7,059 nt of DNA. Origin: Bacteroidales bacterium UBA3388 (GTDB lineage: Bacteria > Bacteroidota > Bacteroidia > Bacteroidales > P3). The notes under the pieces are model-generated. The model saw nothing but the letters and a program-made list of their open reading frames with translations. It did no database searches and was not told the origin of the DNA. A program made the position numbers and the translations under genes. The stretch spans positions 17,150 to 24,208 of the forward strand of contig DEPQ01000038.1 of assembly GCA_002358855.1 (NCBI GenBank), in the 5' to 3' direction. The stretch's first letter is position 1. Every line of letters starts with the position of its first letter. Below, piece by piece: positions 5,967 to 7,059 of this stretch.

Positions 5967-6977
5967 ATGAAATACAAAACTCCTACATCAAAACGCACAA
6001 AACAACTTGCGATGATTCTAAGTCTAATACCTAATATGGTATTAGCACAACAAGGAGTAATTGTATTCCACAATTGTGAAAACTTTTTCTATCCTACCAA
6101 AGACAGCATAGCACTTGACGATGACTTTACAGCAGAAGGCAAAAAACGATGGAGCTTTTCACGATACAATAGCAAGAAAAACCTACTTGCAAAGACCTAT
6201 ATAGCAGCAGGAAAAGGCAATATGCCCGCAATAATAGGCTTATGCGAGATCGAAAACGACAAAGTGCTATATGATTTGTGCAAAGACAGTCCTTTACGCA
6301 AAGGAAAATACAAATATATTCACTATCCATCAGAAGACATCAGAGGAATAGACGTAGCATTACTTTACAACGAACAATTTACACCTCTTTCGCACAATAA
6401 AATAGTAATTCCCACAGAAGAAAACGAAGAAAAAACACGAGACGTTCTTTATGTACAAGGAATAATGCAAGATATAAAACTAAATATCTATGTAATTCAC
6501 GCACCCTCACGCCGAGAACACAACATAAAAAAGGCTTTACGCACAAAAATGTTTGCGATAGTCAATAGCCATATTGAAGAACTAAGACAAAAAGGAGAAG
6601 AAAACTTTATCATAATGGGAGATATGAACGACAACCCTTGGGATTCTTCAATCAAAGACGGCTTTAACATCATTGCACACCGCAATAACCCCGATCCATT
6701 CCTTGTAAACCTAATGCGAAACAACAAAAACAAACGAGGATCCTATGTTTACAGCGGAGATTATTGCAGTTTTGATCAATTCATAGTATCAAAACCCCTA
6801 TTGAATCACTTAGAAATAGAAGGAAAAGAAGAAGAAATGATTTTCCGTCCCGATTTCCTAATAGACAAAGACAAAAGCAATCGCTTAATTCAGCCACTTT
6901 CCACCTACAAAGGAATGCACTACCAAGGCGGAGCAAGCGATCATTTCCCAATAAGACTATTTTTGAAAGAAAAATAA
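5967..6977 (+). CDS. Secreted endonuclease/exonuclease/phosphatase-family protein
   Basis: The protein belongs to the Mg-dependent EEP superfamily, which includes DNase I-like nucleases and phosphodiesterases. From the ATG at 5967 it has 336 residues. A Sec signal peptide is seen at the N-terminus: basic residues up to position 12, a hydrophobic stretch, and a likely cleavage VLA-QQG after residue 27. The mature protein is probably periplasmic or extracellular. Family motifs occur in order: FHNCENFF (34-41), GLCEIEN (91-97, catalytic glutamate at 94), RGIDVALLY (126-134), VIHAPSR (176-182, histidine 179), GDMNDNP (218-224), CSFDQFIVS (267-275) and GGASDHFP (321-328, ending with the catalytic SDH). 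The active site looks complete. The substrate cannot be told: extracellular DNA, RNA or a phosphodiester metabolite are possible. An in-frame GTG at 5937 would add ten residues, but it lies in the terminator stem, so the ATG is preferred. No promoter is visible in the 18 bases after the terminator. Confidence 0.85.
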   Translation: MKYKTPTSKRTKQLAMILSLIPNMVLAQQGVIVFHNCENFFYPTKDSIALDDDFTAEGKKRWSFSRYNSKKNLLAKTYIAAGKGNMPAIIGLCEIENDKVLYDLCKDSPLRKGKYKYIHYPSEDIRGIDVALLYNEQFTPLSHNKIVIPTEENEEKTRDVLYVQGIMQDIKLNIYVIHAPSRREHNIKKALRTKMFAIVNSHIEELRQKGEENFIIMGDMNDNPWDSSIKDGFNIIAHRNNPDPFLVNLMRNNKNKRGSYVYSGDYCSFDQFIVSKPLLNHLEIEGKEEEMIFRPDFLIDKDKSNRLIQPLSTYKGMHYQGGASDHFPIRLFLKEK

Positions 6978-7012
6978 AAAACTTTCTCCTCACTTAACGC
7001 CAAATGCGTGCA

Positions 7013-7056
7013 ATATTTTCAAACAAAAGATTTCTAATCGTAAATTTTGAAAATAT
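7013..7056. repeat. AT-rich inverted repeat after the last gene
   Basis: ATATTTTCAAA (7013-7023) and TTTGAAAATAT (7046-7056) form a perfect 11-base inverted repeat around a 22-base spacer. The spacer itself contains a small GATT/AATC dyad (7029-7032 and 7036-7039). The T run expected of a terminator is not seen before the window ends. The repeat could be part of a weak transcription end, a regulatory site of the next gene, or chance in AT-rich DNA. The rest of 6978-7059 shows no gene. Confidence 0.4.
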
Positions 7057-7059
7057 AAG

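Noticed and set aside
6997..7009. ACGC/GCGT hairpin after the EEP gene as a terminator
   Set aside because: The stem is only four bases and the run of T after it is short and interrupted.
1..7059. A hidden defence, mobile or otherwise undescribed multi-gene system
   Set aside because: Every long frame is assigned to a housekeeping or envelope family, and there are no transposase, integrase, toxin-antitoxin, CRISPR or phage features.

Overview
The window looks like ordinary core chromosome of an AT-rich, probably anaerobic member of the Bacteroidota, most likely Bacteroidales-like. Four things support this. The promoter-like sites have the Bacteroidota form TAnnTTTG, not the E. coli -10/-35 form. 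Most genes lack a Shine-Dalgarno sequence and have A-rich leaders instead. The 2-oxoglutarate:ferredoxin oxidoreductase alpha subunit carries its gamma domain as an N-terminal fusion. There is a lipoprotein of a type common in this phylum, and an LpxH-type lipid A enzyme shows that the cell makes a Gram-negative outer membrane. The exact genus cannot be told from the sequence.

Layout. Bases 1-2072 (minus strand) hold korA followed by the first 76 codons of korB. Together they encode 2-oxoglutarate:ferredoxin oxidoreductase, which links central carbon flow to reduced ferredoxin. Bases 2073-2230 are a divergent intergenic region with one promoter-like site on each strand. Bases 2231-4716 (plus strand) hold a tight three-gene cluster: a divergent aroC (chorismate synthase), a lipoprotein resembling the N-terminal half of TlpA/DUF4369 proteins but lacking a thioredoxin domain, and an lpxH-type phosphoesterase that overlaps the lipoprotein gene by 14 bases. 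Bases 4708-5948 hold gcvT (glycine cleavage T-protein) with its own well-formed promoter and a strong intrinsic terminator. Bases 5967-6977 encode a secreted endonuclease/exonuclease/phosphatase-family protein that starts just after that terminator. The last 82 bases are noncoding and contain an AT-rich inverted repeat.

The genes do not form one pathway. They are neighbouring housekeeping units: reductive and one-carbon metabolism (kor, gcvT), aromatic amino acid precursor synthesis (aroC), envelope biogenesis (lipoprotein, lpxH) and an exported hydrolase. I found no tRNA, rRNA, insertion sequence, CRISPR array, phage gene or defence system, and no convincing undescribed multi-gene system. 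The points most worth a second look are the unusual AroC active-site motifs, the missing thioredoxin domain of the lipoprotein, the near-identical promoter cores before aroC and gcvT, the terminator placed directly before the last gene, and the single strong Shine-Dalgarno sequence at korB.
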